Shown: positions 34,965 to 43,661 of the stretch, one piece after another
Position numbering within the stretch: position 1 is the stretch's first letter
How the letters are laid out: the number at the start of each line of letters is the position of its first letter
Assembly (NCBI GenBank): GCA_900553465.1
Contig: USDT01000021.1
Location: 1-46,784 of the forward strand
Source of the DNA: an uncultured Prevotella sp.
Lineage (GTDB): Bacteria > Bacteroidota > Bacteroidia > Bacteroidales > Bacteroidaceae
Reading direction: 5' to 3'
Length of the DNA stretch: 46,784 nt
The notes under the pieces: generated by a model
The model's database searches: none
What the model saw: the letters and a program-made list of their open reading frames with translations, nothing else
Told to the model about the DNA's origin: nothing
Position numbers and translations under genes: made by a program

Positions 34965-35939
34965 ATGTTGAACGCAAATGAAATATTGCAGAAGGTAAAC
35001 GAGTGTCTTGACATTATTTCCCGGGGCCGCGAGCCGGAAACGCTTTACGAGCCTATAAGATACGTGTTGTCCATCGGTGGAAAACGCATCCGCCCGGTGC
35101 TCATGATGCTTACTTATGAACTGTTCAGGGATGATCCGGAACAGATAATGATGCCGGCCTGCGCAATAGAGACCTATCATAACTACACGCTGTTGCACGA
35201 CGACCTCATGGACAATGCCGATCTGCGCCGCGGACATCAGACTGTTCACAAGAAGTGGGATGCCAACACGGCCATCCTTTCGGGCGACTCCATGCTGGTG
35301 CTGGCATACCAGCGCATGGCGCAGTGTGCCCCCGACAAGCTGAAACCCGTGCTCGACCTGTTTTCACAGACAGCTCTCGAAATAGGCGAGGGCCAGCAGT
35401 ATGACATGGACTTTGAACACCGCAACGACGTGACCGAGGCTGAGTACATCGAGATGATACGTCTCAAGACAAGTGTTCTGCTTGCATGCTCAATGAAAAT
35501 TGGTGCTATTCTTGCCGATGCTCCTGCCGGTGACGCCGAGAATCTCTACAAGTTCGGCGAACAGGTGGGCCTTGCCTTCCAGCTGCAGGATGATTATCTT
35601 GATGTGTACGGCGATCCTTCCGTATTCGGAAAGGCGATAGGCGGTGATATCGTTTCAAACAAAAAGACATACATGCTCATCAATGCCATGAACCGTGCCG
35701 ACGAGAAACAGCGTGCCAGACTTTCCGGATGGATTGACGCCCGTGAGTTCGACGCCGGCGAGAAGATTGCCGCTGTCAGAGCTCTTTACGACGAGATTGG
35801 CATAGACCGTCTGGCTCAGGAGAAGATAAACTATTATTTCGAGCAGAGCAGAAAATACATCGATGCCGTCAATGTGGCCGAAGAGCGCAAGGCGGAACTG
35901 ATGAGCTATGTCTCCAGAATGATGAAAAGAAATTATTGA
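34965..35939 (+). CDS. trans-isoprenyl diphosphate synthase
   Basis: 324 aa, makes linear prenyl diphosphates from IPP. The first Asp-rich motif is LLHDDLMDNADLRRG and the second FQLQDDYLDVYGD. The basic GGKRIRP substrate motif lies near residue 43. A Tyr stands five residues before the first Asp (NYTLLHDD), where long-chain synthases commonly have Ala. That suggests a short-chain product (farnesyl or geranylgeranyl), so I give no symbol. No long-chain ispB-like features are otherwise decisive. Start: ATG at 34965, 14 nt after tonB. Confidence 0.9.
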   Translation: MLNANEILQKVNECLDIISRGREPETLYEPIRYVLSIGGKRIRPVLMMLTYELFRDDPEQIMMPACAIETYHNYTLLHDDLMDNADLRRGHQTVHKKWDANTAILSGDSMLVLAYQRMAQCAPDKLKPVLDLFSQTALEIGEGQQYDMDFEHRNDVTEAEYIEMIRLKTSVLLACSMKIGAILADAPAGDAENLYKFGEQVGLAFQLQDDYLDVYGDPSVFGKAIGGDIVSNKKTYMLINAMNRADEKQRARLSGWIDAREFDAGEKIAAVRALYDEIGIDRLAQEKINYYFEQSRKYIDAVNVAEERKAELMSYVSRMMKRNY

Positions 35940-35975
35940 TAAGTTTCCTTTAAAATACAGCGAAAACCACTACAC

Positions 35976-36674
35976 ATGCCATACAGAAGATTGCCGAAGA
36001 CAGACGCTGCAAGGCTCAAGGCTTTGAAGATATTGTTGGACAACAACGATATCTACACTGTCAGAAACAATTTTGTCGGGTGGAAATCGCTCAACCGTGC
36101 GCAGACTGTCTACGACAGACTTTATACGGCATGCAGTCAGTACAAGCTTATGCTCGGAGCGCAGAAGCGTCACACGTCAAAGATAGACAAACTGATGCGC
36201 AATGCGTCAATGTATGTCAGCCATTTTCTTCAGGTTCTTTTCCTCGCTGTCGAGCGTAAGGAGATAAAGAAACAGAGCCTTGAGCTCTACGGTCTGACTC
36301 CGGAGACTACAGCTCTGCCCAACATCAAGTCGCCGGATGGTCTGCTGGAGTGGGCGCCCAAGATAATACAGGGCGAGAAAGCGCGCCTGAAGAAGGGCGG
36401 ACGTCCTATTTACAATCCGACGATAGGCATGGTTGCGACTCATTATGAGATATTCCGTGAGATGTACGAGAAGCACCGTGCAAGTGTGCAGAAGACTCAG
36501 AAGGCACTTGAGGCAGTGCAGGTGCAGCGCGAGGAGATAGACGCCCTGCTGCTCGACATATGGAATCAGATAGAACATCACTACGAGAACGAACCGCCTG
36601 AACGGCGCTATGCCGAGTGCCGCAAGCTCGGGGTGGTGTATTATTACAGGCGCAACGAGAAACATTTATATTGA
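35976..36674 (+). CDS. conserved Bacteroidales protein of unknown function
   Basis: 232 aa, basic, largely helical and soluble (no signal peptide or membrane helix). Features are an N-terminal KTDAARLKALKILLDNN helix, then MRNASMYVSHFLQVLFLAVER, a central short loop (GLTPETTALPNIKSPDGLLEW), and a long coiled coil (about 160-205), ending in ERRYAECRKLGVVYYYRRNE. I recognise no enzymatic motif. It lies between the prenyl synthase and tatD genes with 36- and 9-nt gaps, in the same operon. Confidence 0.75.
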   Translation: MPYRRLPKTDAARLKALKILLDNNDIYTVRNNFVGWKSLNRAQTVYDRLYTACSQYKLMLGAQKRHTSKIDKLMRNASMYVSHFLQVLFLAVERKEIKKQSLELYGLTPETTALPNIKSPDGLLEWAPKIIQGEKARLKKGGRPIYNPTIGMVATHYEIFREMYEKHRASVQKTQKALEAVQVQREEIDALLLDIWNQIEHHYENEPPERRYAECRKLGVVYYYRRNEKHLY

Positions 36675-36683
36675 ATCAAATCG

Positions 36684-37460
36684 ATGACATTTATTGATAC
36701 ACATATTCATCTTGACGGTGAGGAGTTTGCAGCCGACTGTGACGAGGTGGTGAGCCGCGCCAGGGCGGTGGGCTGTTCGGCCATGTTTGTGCCGGCTATA
36801 GACCTTGCACATCTGTCTGACGTGCTCGACGTATGTTCCCGCCATAAAGGTTATGCTTATCCAATGATAGGACTTCATCCGGAAGAGGTACGTTCCGACT
36901 GGCAGGAAGTGCTTGCCGCGATGAGACAGCAGCTCAGTCCGGCGTCGCCGTTCATTGCCGTGGGTGAGGTGGGATTGGACTTTTACTGGTCGCGCGAGTT
37001 TGAGAACGAACAGCTCGCGGCTTTCGAAGAGCAGGTGAAATGGTCAGTCGAAACGCGCCTGCCCCTTATGATTCACTGTCGCAAGGCGCAGAATGAAATG
37101 GTGAAAATATTGCGCAGATACCGTAAAGAACTGCCTGGCGGTGTGTTCCATTGCTTCACCGGCAATGAGCATGAGGCAGCCGAATTGCTCGAGTTTGATA
37201 ATTTCATGCTCGGCATAGGTGGTGTGCTGACATTCAAAAAGAGCAATCTGCCGACAGTACTGCCGGCAACGGTACCGCTCAATCGCATCGTTCTCGAAAC
37301 CGATGCGCCCTATATGGCACCTGTACCTATGCGTGGCAAGCGTAACGAAAGTTCTTTTATAACATATATTATAAGTATGCTCGCCGGATGCTATAATGTT
37401 TCTGACGATGAGGTTATGCGGCAGACAAATGATAATGTAAGGGCTGTTTTTAATCTGTAA
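36684..37460 (+). CDS. TatD family metal-dependent DNase/hydrolase
   Basis: 258 aa, TIM-barrel hydrolase. Metal ligands fit the family: IDTHIHLDG at the start, a Glu in VGEVGLDF, His in LMIHCRKAQ, His in GGVFHCFTGN and Asp in LETDAPYMAPVP. Relatives act as 3'-5' DNases or other phosphodiesterases. The start ATG lies 9 nt after the preceding gene. No terminator is seen before the tRNA promoter box at 37517. Confidence 0.92.
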   Translation: MTFIDTHIHLDGEEFAADCDEVVSRARAVGCSAMFVPAIDLAHLSDVLDVCSRHKGYAYPMIGLHPEEVRSDWQEVLAAMRQQLSPASPFIAVGEVGLDFYWSREFENEQLAAFEEQVKWSVETRLPLMIHCRKAQNEMVKILRRYRKELPGGVFHCFTGNEHEAAELLEFDNFMLGIGGVLTFKKSNLPTVLPATVPLNRIVLETDAPYMAPVPMRGKRNESSFITYIISMLAGCYNVSDDEVMRQTNDNVRAVFNL

Positions 37461-37516
37461 AACATTAAAGAACTTTAAAATACAAGGAGAAACTGCTGAA
37501 ATAATCAAAAAAACAA

Positions 37517-37524
37517 TACTTTTG
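37517..37524 (+). promoter_or_regulatory. promoter -7 box of the tRNA-Ser/exbB unit
   Basis: TACTTTTG, 15 nt upstream of the tRNA 5' end. Confidence 0.7.
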
Positions 37525-37538
37525 CAGTCGGTTTCAAT

Positions 37539-37626
37539 GGAAAGGTGCTCGAGTGGCTGAAGAGGCACGCCTGGAAAGCGTGTGTGCGTCAAAAGCGTAC
37601 CGGGGGTTCGAATCCCCCTCTTTCCG
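37539..37626 (+). tRNA. tRNA-Ser (anticodon GGA)
   Basis: 88 nt, class II with a long variable arm. The acceptor GGAAAGG pairs with TCTTTCC (discriminator G at 37626). The anticodon stem CACGC/GCGTG flanks loop CTGGAAA, anticodon GGA at 37573-37575. The T arm is GGGGG-TTCGAAT-CCCCC. No CCA is encoded. Decodes UCC and UCU. The exbB gene starts 20 nt downstream with no separate promoter visible. Confidence 0.97.
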
Positions 37627-37646
37627 CTTCACAAAAATACGTCCGT

Positions 37647-38486
37647 ATGAAAACAATCATTGCACGTTTTGCAATAGCTTTTTTATCCGTATTCTTTCTT
37701 AATGTCGTTTGTCTTGCATCACCGGTTGACAGTGCTTCAGCCAAATCCGTTGCAGCGGTTGCTGCCGACAGTGTTTCTGGCATGTCAGACGATTTGTTGA
37801 GTGAGTCAGACAGTGCATTGCTCGCATCGGCTGTTGTGCCTGTCGAAAGTCAGGGCTTCCACAAAGTGCTTAAGACAAAGTTCATTGAGGGCGACGCGGC
37901 GTTCATGTCGCTTGTGGCACTTGTGCTTGTCATTGGTCTGGCTTTTTGCATCGAGCGCATTATATATCTCAGTCTGTCGGAGATAAATGCCAAGAAGTTC
38001 ATGGCCGATCTCAGCGAGAAAGTGGAGTCGGGTGATATTGAGGGCGCCAAGAGCCAGTGTCGCGATACACGTGGTCCGGTGGCTTCCATCTGTTATCAGG
38101 GCCTTCTGCGTATCGACGAATCAATCGAGAATGTAGAGCGTTCGGTCGCTTCATACGGTTCGGTACAGTCGGCCAATCTAGAGAAAGGTTGCTCGTGGAT
38201 CACGATGTTCATTGTCATGGCTCCGTCACTCGGATTCCTCGGTACGGTGATCGGCATCGTTATGGCTTTCGGTGACATACAGCAGGCGGGTGATATAAGC
38301 GCCACTGCAGTTGCCGCCGGTATGAAAGTTGCGCTCATAACAACAATCTTCGGTATAATCGTTGCTTTGATTCTGCAGCTGTTCTATACTTACGTCATTT
38401 CAAAAATCGACCATATAGTATCGCAGATGGAAGAAAGTGCCATAACACTTCTTGATGCGATTGCGAAATACAAATTGAAGAAATGA
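37647..38486 (+). CDS. exbB: MotA/TolQ/ExbB proton channel family protein
   Basis: 279 aa. ExbB-type stator subunit that passes protons and energises TonB or Tol. An N-terminal signal-like segment (MKTIIARFAIAFLSVFFLNV) and an Ala/Ser/Val-rich periplasmic stretch come before three membrane helices: MSLVALVLVIGLAFCIERII, then a large cytoplasmic loop, WITMFIVMAPSLGFLGTVIG, and KVALITTIFGIIVALILQLF. The Thr in GTVIG and the PSLGFLGTVIGIV core are conserved family features. The frame continues upstream through the tRNA, so I take the first ATG after it. The last 4 nt overlap the next gene. Confidence 0.92.
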   Translation: MKTIIARFAIAFLSVFFLNVVCLASPVDSASAKSVAAVAADSVSGMSDDLLSESDSALLASAVVPVESQGFHKVLKTKFIEGDAAFMSLVALVLVIGLAFCIERIIYLSLSEINAKKFMADLSEKVESGDIEGAKSQCRDTRGPVASICYQGLLRIDESIENVERSVASYGSVQSANLEKGCSWITMFIVMAPSLGFLGTVIGIVMAFGDIQQAGDISATAVAAGMKVALITTIFGIIVALILQLFYTYVISKIDHIVSQMEESAITLLDAIAKYKLKK

Positions 38487-38995
38487 AACAAGGTATGCGG
38501 CAATATTCCACAGAGAAGCTCTCACATCGGGTTCTCTATGTTCTCACAGCTGTGATAGCGGTTGTGTTCTGTCTGTTCTATTTTGTCGGATACGACCAAC
38601 CGTTTGAAGACAATCCGGAATACAATGCCCCGCAGTTTACGGGCATGCTTGTGGGTTTTGTCGTTTTTTTCGTTGTAGCTTCAGTAGTGGTCGGCCTTGC
38701 TGCGCTTGTCATAAGCATTCGTAAGCGCGGCGGTTCTGAAGGCATTGTCAACGGCATACATGTCGCACGCATTGCTTCGGTCATTACTGTGTTCACTGTG
38801 TTGCTTCTCATTGTCACCTTTATATTGGGTTCCGGCGATGCTATTAATATCAATGGCGAGAAGTATCAGGACGCCTTTTGGCTCAAAATTGCTGACATGT
38901 TCGTCAGCTCCATCATTGTGATGCTAGTCCTTTCGGTTGCTGCCGTTGTGTTTGGAGCGACACGTTATCTCAGAAAAAAAGACCATAAATGCTGA
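38483..38995 (+). CDS. small membrane protein in the exbB-exbD cluster
   Basis: 170 aa with four predicted transmembrane helices, for example VLYVLTAVIAVVFCLFYFVG and MLVGFVVFFVVASVVVGLAA, and a periplasmic loop with GDAININGEKYQD. The start overlaps exbB by 4 nt and the end overlaps exbD by 7 nt, so it is translationally coupled. I recognise no named domain. Proteins of this size are, from memory, seen between exbB and exbD in Bacteroidales, so a stator accessory role is an inference. Confidence 0.8.
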   Translation: MKQGMRQYSTEKLSHRVLYVLTAVIAVVFCLFYFVGYDQPFEDNPEYNAPQFTGMLVGFVVFFVVASVVVGLAALVISIRKRGGSEGIVNGIHVARIASVITVFTVLLLIVTFILGSGDAININGEKYQDAFWLKIADMFVSSIIVMLVLSVAAVVFGATRYLRKKDHKC

Positions 38996-39522
38996 TAAGA
39001 AGAAGGAGACATACGGTTCCGAAGCTCGATGCCACGTCAACAGCCGACATCTCTTTCATGTTGCTGACGTTTTTCCTTGTTACGACTTCCATGGATTCGG
39101 ACAAGGGGCTCATACGTCAGCTCCCTCCCGCCGACACTGAAAACCAGACCGAGGCCCCTGTTGTGGCCCGCGAGAATCTGATGATGTTTAGAATAACATC
39201 GGCCGATCAGCTTCTTCTTAACGACACTGCGGTATCTACAGACAATCTTCGTGACGACATACGCAAGTTCATTGTAAGCCACGGCGACAATCATTCCATC
39301 GGCATAGATGCAGATCCCGCGTCGTCCTACGACACTTACTTCAGACTACAGAATGAGATTGCCGCCGCCTATGCCATGGTGCGCAACGACGTGGCAATCA
39401 AACATTTCGGCCGCGTTTACGGCCGTTGTAATCAGGACGAACGCGATTATGTGAGAAGCCGTTGCCCGCAACGCATAATCGAAATATACGATAAGGAAGG
39501 AGGAACGCAGCATGCAGATTAG
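38989..39522 (+). CDS. exbD: ExbD/TolR family protein (first copy)
   Basis: 177 aa. A short basic N-tail (MLIRRRRHTVPKLD), one membrane helix with the essential proton-carrying Asp in STADISFMLLTFFLVTTSMD, then a periplasmic domain. Partner of the ExbB channel. It has longer than usual C-terminal sequence (RNDVAIKHFGRVYGRCNQDE) where normal ExbD ends. The start overlaps the preceding gene and the end overlaps the second exbD by 11 nt. Confidence 0.9.
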   Translation: MLIRRRRHTVPKLDATSTADISFMLLTFFLVTTSMDSDKGLIRQLPPADTENQTEAPVVARENLMMFRITSADQLLLNDTAVSTDNLRDDIRKFIVSHGDNHSIGIDADPASSYDTYFRLQNEIAAAYAMVRNDVAIKHFGRVYGRCNQDERDYVRSRCPQRIIEIYDKEGGTQHAD

Positions 39523-39994
39523 GCGACACCGCAGGCCTGAAGTTCCGATGCTGAATACCGCATCGCTTCCGGACCTTATATTCACCGTTCTTTTCTTCTT
39601 TATGATGGTCACACACATGCGGACTGTCACACCGAAAGTGAAATACCACGTTCCGAACGGCAGCGAACTGACGCGCCTTTCGAAGAAAAACATCATTTAT
39701 TATATATATATAGGTGTGCCCGAAAAGTCTGTCTCAGATTCTGACAATGGCGGCGTGACTCGCATACAGCTCAATGACAAGTTTGTCACACCGGCTGACA
39801 TAACAGATTATATGACGTATGAGATGGCATCAATTATGCCATCCGAGCGCGACCGCGTCATGGTTTCGGTCAAGGCCGACCGCTCCACACACATGCGGAT
39901 AATCAGCGATGTGCGTCAGGCTTTGCGCGAGGCAGGCGTGCGCAGAGTCAGTTTCTCTGCTACAGGCGTGAATGATAAATTAACAGAAAAATGA
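39512..39994 (+). CDS. exbD: ExbD/TolR family protein (second copy)
   Basis: 160 aa, paralogue of the preceding gene. N-tail MQIRRHRRPEVPMLNTAS, membrane helix with conserved Asp in LPDLIFTVLFFFMMVTHM, then periplasmic domain ending ALREAGVRRVSFSATG, the ordinary ExbD C-terminus. Two ExbD-type proteins with one ExbB is the common arrangement in Bacteroidetes, where they may form a mixed stator. The start overlaps the first exbD by 11 nt. Confidence 0.9.
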   Translation: MQIRRHRRPEVPMLNTASLPDLIFTVLFFFMMVTHMRTVTPKVKYHVPNGSELTRLSKKNIIYYIYIGVPEKSVSDSDNGGVTRIQLNDKFVTPADITDYMTYEMASIMPSERDRVMVSVKADRSTHMRIISDVRQALREAGVRRVSFSATGVNDKLTEK

Positions 39995-40004
39995 TATGAA
40001 TTTG

Positions 40005-40035
40005 TTGTTATATTCATCATTTTATCCTATCTTTG
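40005..40035 (+). promoter_or_regulatory. promoter of the Lrp-type gene
   Basis: TTG at 40005-40007 and TATCTTTG at 40028-40035, 18 nt before the start codon. Confidence 0.6.
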
Positions 40036-40053
40036 CGCAAAATATAAATTAAA

Positions 40054-40545
40054 ATGGCATATCACAGTTTAGATTTATTGGATAAAAAGATCCTGAAACT
40101 TATTGCCGATGATGCCCGCATACCGTTTCTTGAAGTGGCGAGGGTATGCAATGTGAGTGGTGCGGCAATACATCAGCGCATTCAGAAACTGACAAGTCTT
40201 GGCATTCTGAAGGGTTCGCAGTTCATCATCGATCCGGAAATGATAGGTTATGATACGTGTGCCTACATCGGATTGTGTCTTAAGGATCCTGAACGTTTCG
40301 GCGAAGTGGTTGACGAACTGAGAAAGATACCGGAGGTGGTGGAGTGTCATTACACCACAGGCGGTTTCGACATGTTCATCAAAATCTATGCTTTCAACAA
40401 CCACCATCTGCTTGATATTATTCACGACAAGCTTCAACCTCTGGGCTTGGCACGCAGCGAGACAATAATATCATTCAATGCTGCAATCAACCGTCAGGTG
40501 CCGATATCAAACATTCTTGTATCGAAGGAAGAGGAGGAAGAATAA
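40054..40545 (+). CDS. Lrp/AsnC family transcriptional regulator
   Basis: 163 aa. N-terminal winged helix-turn-helix (LDKKILKLIADDARIPFLEV, recognition helix VSGAAIHQRIQKL) and C-terminal RAM ligand-binding domain (CAYIGLCLKDPERFGEVVDEL, VECHYTTGGFDMFIKI). The amino-acid ligand and target genes cannot be read. It is transcribed alone from its own TATCTTTG box. The extra acidic tail KEEEEE is odd but short. Confidence 0.93.
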   Translation: MAYHSLDLLDKKILKLIADDARIPFLEVARVCNVSGAAIHQRIQKLTSLGILKGSQFIIDPEMIGYDTCAYIGLCLKDPERFGEVVDELRKIPEVVECHYTTGGFDMFIKIYAFNNHHLLDIIHDKLQPLGLARSETIISFNAAINRQVPISNILVSKEEEEE

Positions 40546-40578
40546 GGCTGAGCTGTATTGTTTCAGATTTTGACAAAT

Positions 40579-40635
40579 GTCCGACCTTAGAGCAGCATGT
40601 ACATCTGGCGCTGCTCATGGCCGGACAAGTTTTTT
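40579..40635 (+). terminator. terminator of the Lrp-type gene
   Basis: TGTCCG (40579-40584) with CGGACA (40622-40627), and inner GAGCAGC with GCTGCTC, followed by TTTTTT (40630-40635). The T-run overlaps the last codon of the convergent folA. Confidence 0.75.
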
Positions 40636-41116
40636 ATGGTCTTTCGTAATCGGCGAAAGAATATTCAAACAAGTGTTTTTCGTCTTTCTGGTGGCTCTCT
40701 CTGTTTGTGAGAGTCCAGTCAGAGTAGTCGGGGAAGAAGGCATCGGCTTCCTGCGGAGTGTCGTCAATCTCGGTGAGCAGGAGTCTGTCTGCAAATTTCA
40801 TTGCCTGTTCGTAAACGCTCGCTCCGCCTATGATGAACACGTCCTCGTCCTCCTTGCAGTTGTTCAGAGCCTCTTCCAGCGACGAGTATTTGTCGCATCC
40901 CGGAAACTCGCTGTCGCTGCGGCTCAGTACCACATTGCGTCTGTTGGGCAGTGCACCTTTAGGTAATGATTCGAATGTGCGGCGTCCCATGATTATGGTA
41001 TGGCCTGTGGTGAGTGCCTTGAAACGCTTGAGGTCGTTGGGCAACCAGTACAGCAGTTTGTTGTTATGGCCTATGGCACGGTTACGCGCCACGGCAGCTA
41101 TGATGCTTATGCTCAT
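40634..41116 (-). CDS. folA: dihydrofolate reductase
   Basis: 160 aa. Reduces dihydrofolate with NADPH, regenerating the cofactor consumed by the adjacent thymidylate synthase. Motifs: SIIAAVARNRAIGHNNKLLYWLPNDL, seen as AIGHNNKLLYWLPNDL with the catalytic Asp; GRRTFESLP for NADPH; FIIGGASVYEQA. It is last in the rsmF-like, thyA, folA operon, 25 nt after thyA. Confidence 0.96.
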   Translation of the reverse strand: MSISIIAAVARNRAIGHNNKLLYWLPNDLKRFKALTTGHTIIMGRRTFESLPKGALPNRRNVVLSRSDSEFPGCDKYSSLEEALNNCKEDEDVFIIGGASVYEQAMKFADRLLLTEIDDTPQEADAFFPDYSDWTLTNRESHQKDEKHLFEYSFADYERP

Positions 41117-41141
41117 TGTTCTGTATGTTCTTTTGTTAATG

Positions 41142-41936
41142 TTATACGCTCACTTTCGCGCTTATGTGGTCCCACGGGTCGTATCCTTCCAGACAGAAGT
41201 CTTCATATTTGAAGTCGAACAGGCTCTTCACGTCCTTGTTCAGAATCATTCTCGGCAGCTGTCGCGGTGTGCGTGTGAGTTGCAGACGGGCCTGGTCAAG
41301 GTGGTTAAGATACAGATGTGTGTCGCCGGTTGTATGTATGAAGTCGCCGGCTTTCAGTCCCGTCACCTGTGCCATCATCATAAGCAGTAGCGCGTATGAG
41401 GCGATGTTGAACGGCACACCGAGGAACGTGTCGGCCGAACGCTGATAGAGTTGCAGCGAAAGGCGGCCATCTGCCACGTAGAACTGGAACAGACAGTGGC
41501 ACGGTGGCAGCGCCATCTGGTCTACCTCAGCCGGATTCCATGCACTCACCATCATGCGCCGTGAGTCAGGATGATGCTTTATCAGGTCTATGACATTGCT
41601 TATCTGGTCGATCGTTCCGCCGTTGTAGTCGGGCCACGAACGCCACTGATGGCCGTATACCGGTCCGAGGTCACCATTCTCATCGGCCCATTCGTTCCAT
41701 ATTCTCACACCGTGTTCCTGAAGATATTTCACGTTGGTGTCGCCCTTGAGAAACCACAACAGCTCGTATATTATCGACTTCAGATGCAGTTTTTTTGTGG
41801 TTAGCAACGGAAAACCATCTTCCAGATTGAATCTCATCTGGTGTCCGAACACGCTAAGTGTTCCTGTTCCCGTGCGGTCAGTCTTTTTTGTGCCCTCCGT
41901 AAGAATGCGGTCGAGCAGGTCAAGATATTGTTTCAT
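41142..41936 (-). CDS. thyA: thymidylate synthase
   Basis: 264 aa, the normal ThyA size. Methylates dUMP with methylene-tetrahydrofolate. The active-site Cys lies in [12 protein letters not shown] (about residue 146), preceded by dUMP-binding [12 protein letters not shown] and followed by [20 protein letters not shown]. The C-terminus ends ISAKVSV. The start overlaps the upstream methyltransferase gene by 17 nt. Works with FolA downstream. Confidence 0.97.
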   Translation of the reverse strand: MKQYLDLLDRILTEGTKKTDRTGTGTLSVFGHQMRFNLEDGFPLLTTKKLHLKSIIYELLWFLKGDTNVKYLQEHGVRIWNEWADENGDLGPVYGHQWRSWPDYNGGTIDQISNVIDLIKHHPDSRRMMVSAWNPAEVDQMALPPCHCLFQFYVADGRLSLQLYQRSADTFLGVPFNIASYALLLMMMAQVTGLKAGDFIHTTGDTHLYLNHLDQARLQLTRTPRQLPRMILNKDVKSLFDFKYEDFCLEGYDPWDHISAKVSV

Positions 41937-43326
41937 TTCTTTTGATGATGATTTCGTTTTGTTCCGGAATGTGCTGACTCTTTATCTTCCATTCCTGCGG
42001 ATACAGATTGTTGGCGCGGTTGCCGATGTTCTTCTCAAATCCAAGCGGCATGCCTTTGTACGTGAGCAGCACGAAGCCTTTGGGCGTGCCGTCGGGTAGG
42101 GGCACCGCTTCCTTGCGCAGAAAGTTTATTGCCTGCGTGTAGTCTATATCTACACTGGCAAATCTGTTGCGGTCGAGCCGTGTCGAAAGAGCCAGCGACT
42201 GGTCGGGCACCATGTCCTTCCCTTTGCGCGTTCCGATGGTTATTCCGGCATGAATCACGTTCAGACCTTTTGCAGCGGCGTCATACACGTCGGCCCATTT
42301 CTTCGGTATTGCCACCAGACGGTCGCCTCTCTCTCTTGTCTCGAAGTCGTCGCTGCCGGTCAGCGGAAGGCTCACAGTCTTGTCTGTTTTTCTGTTCTGC
42401 TTTTTGTTTGCGGATGCCTTCGCTGGCGTGTCATGCTGTCCGTGTTTCCTCAGTACGGTCATGAACAGTCCCTCGCCCTCGCTCGTGCCGGGCAGAAAGC
42501 GGTATGACGTATTGTCGCCTACCAATGGTCCCGTGATGTTCCACTCCGGACTGATGGCTATCTCAACGAAATCCGCTCCCAGCTCTTCGGCTATCCATGC
42601 CGCGTTCTCCTCGTCCTCGTGGGCATTGAACGTGCATGTGGAGTATATCATCAGGCCGCCCGGCTTCAGACACGGCCATATATCGCTCACAATCTCGCGC
42701 TGCAACCGGCGGCAGTTCTCCACATTCTGCACACTCCATTCGCTTATCGCGCCTTCGTCCTTGCGGAACATTCCCTCGCCGGAACACGGCACGTCGGCCA
42801 GTATGATGTCGAACATGAGCCCCGACTTTCTGAAGTCTCGCGGATAGTTGTTGGTCACAATAACGTCCGGATGGCCGAACTTCTGCATGTTCTCGCTCAG
42901 AATGTTTGCCCTCGTCCTGACGGGTTCGTTGCTTACGAGCAGGCTGCCCTCAGGCAGGAATGTGCGGCACGCTGTCGATTTACCGCCGGGAGCGGCACAC
43001 AAGTCGAGCATTCTCACACTGCCGGTCACCGTCTGTCGCAACACGTGTGCCACAAACATCGACGATGCTTCCTGCACATAGTATGCCCCGGCATGCAGCA
43101 GCGGATCGAACGTGAAGTTCGGTCTTTCGTTCAGATACACTCCCGTAGGACACCATGCCACGTCGCTCCTCTTTCCGATTATTGCGGTGTGGGCGATGTC
43201 ACACTTCAGCGGATTCAGTCTGATGCTCACCGGTGCTTCATCCTTCAGGCCGGTTGCGAGCGACTCAAACCTGTCGTCTCCCATCAGCTCCCGCGTGTAT
43301 TTTATGAATTCTTCGGGCAGTGTCAT
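41920..43326 (-). CDS. RsmF-like rRNA cytosine-C5 methyltransferase (NOL1/NOP2/Sun)
   Basis: 468 aa. SAM-dependent m5C methyltransferase. SAM motif [10 protein letters not shown], catalytic Cys pair in [10 protein letters not shown] and [14 protein letters not shown]-terminal FEDxxx-type domain, and a C-terminal RsmF-like extension ([23 protein letters not shown]). The target is probably 16S rRNA, but this cannot be told from sequence. First gene of the operon with thyA and folA. A TACATTTG box lies about 20 nt upstream of the start. Confidence 0.92.
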   Translation of the reverse strand: MTLPEEFIKYTRELMGDDRFESLATGLKDEAPVSIRLNPLKCDIAHTAIIGKRSDVAWCPTGVYLNERPNFTFDPLLHAGAYYVQEASSMFVAHVLRQTVTGSVRMLDLCAAPGGKSTACRTFLPEGSLLVSNEPVRTRANILSENMQKFGHPDVIVTNNYPRDFRKSGLMFDIILADVPCSGEGMFRKDEGAISEWSVQNVENCRRLQREIVSDIWPCLKPGGLMIYSTCTFNAHEDEENAAWIAEELGADFVEIAISPEWNITGPLVGDNTSYRFLPGTSEGEGLFMTVLRKHGQHDTPAKASANKKQNRKTDKTVSLPLTGSDDFETRERGDRLVAIPKKWADVYDAAAKGLNVIHAGITIGTRKGKDMVPDQSLALSTRLDRNRFASVDIDYTQAINFLRKEAVPLPDGTPKGFVLLTYKGMPLGFEKNIGNRANNLYPQEWKIKSQHIPEQNEIIIKRNETIS

Positions 43327-43348
43327 GTCTGTATTATTAATTTATGTG

Positions 43349-43356
43349 CAAATGTA
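43349..43356 (-). promoter_or_regulatory. promoter -7 box of the rsmF-like/thyA/folA operon
   Basis: TACATTTG on the minus strand, 22 nt before the start codon. Confidence 0.6.
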
Positions 43357-43547
43357 GTAAATATATTCCACAATCAGTCCATTATGTTTCATTGATTGGC
43401 TTCCACGTTGTTCACATGCCATATGCCGGTTGCATGCGAGTACTGTTTATGTCAGTTTATTATTATCTGTGCCGAATTTAACAGCTTCCACAGTTCTGTA
43501 TAAATATACAATTATCTGTTCTGTATAATGCATAAATATTCAGCGTA

Positions 43548-43615
43548 AGTGCTCAAAACTCGAATATTTTCGAGCAACAGGTCGTTCGGTCGCAAATACG
43601 CGAGTTTTGAGCACT
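43548..43615. repeat. perfect 15-bp inverted repeat beside array copy 5
   Basis: AGTGCTCAAAACTCG (43548-43562) and CGAGTTTTGAGCACT (43601-43615) enclose 38 nt. The insert contains CGCAAATACG just before the second arm, matching the CGCAAATACGCGA motif of elements A and B. The flanks 43357-43547 show no gene. Confidence 0.7.
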
Positions 43616-43661
43616 TTGCGCATTTATCTGACAATCAACAGCTTACGGATTATTGCATCGC

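Noticed and set aside
37545..37646. Extended N-terminus of ExbB starting MLEWLKRHAWK
   Set aside because: This stretch is the tRNA-Ser gene read as protein. The first ATG after the tRNA gives a proper signal-like start.
40634..41936. Fused dihydrofolate reductase-thymidylate synthase
   Set aside because: The two are separate genes with their own start and stop codons and a 25-nt gap.
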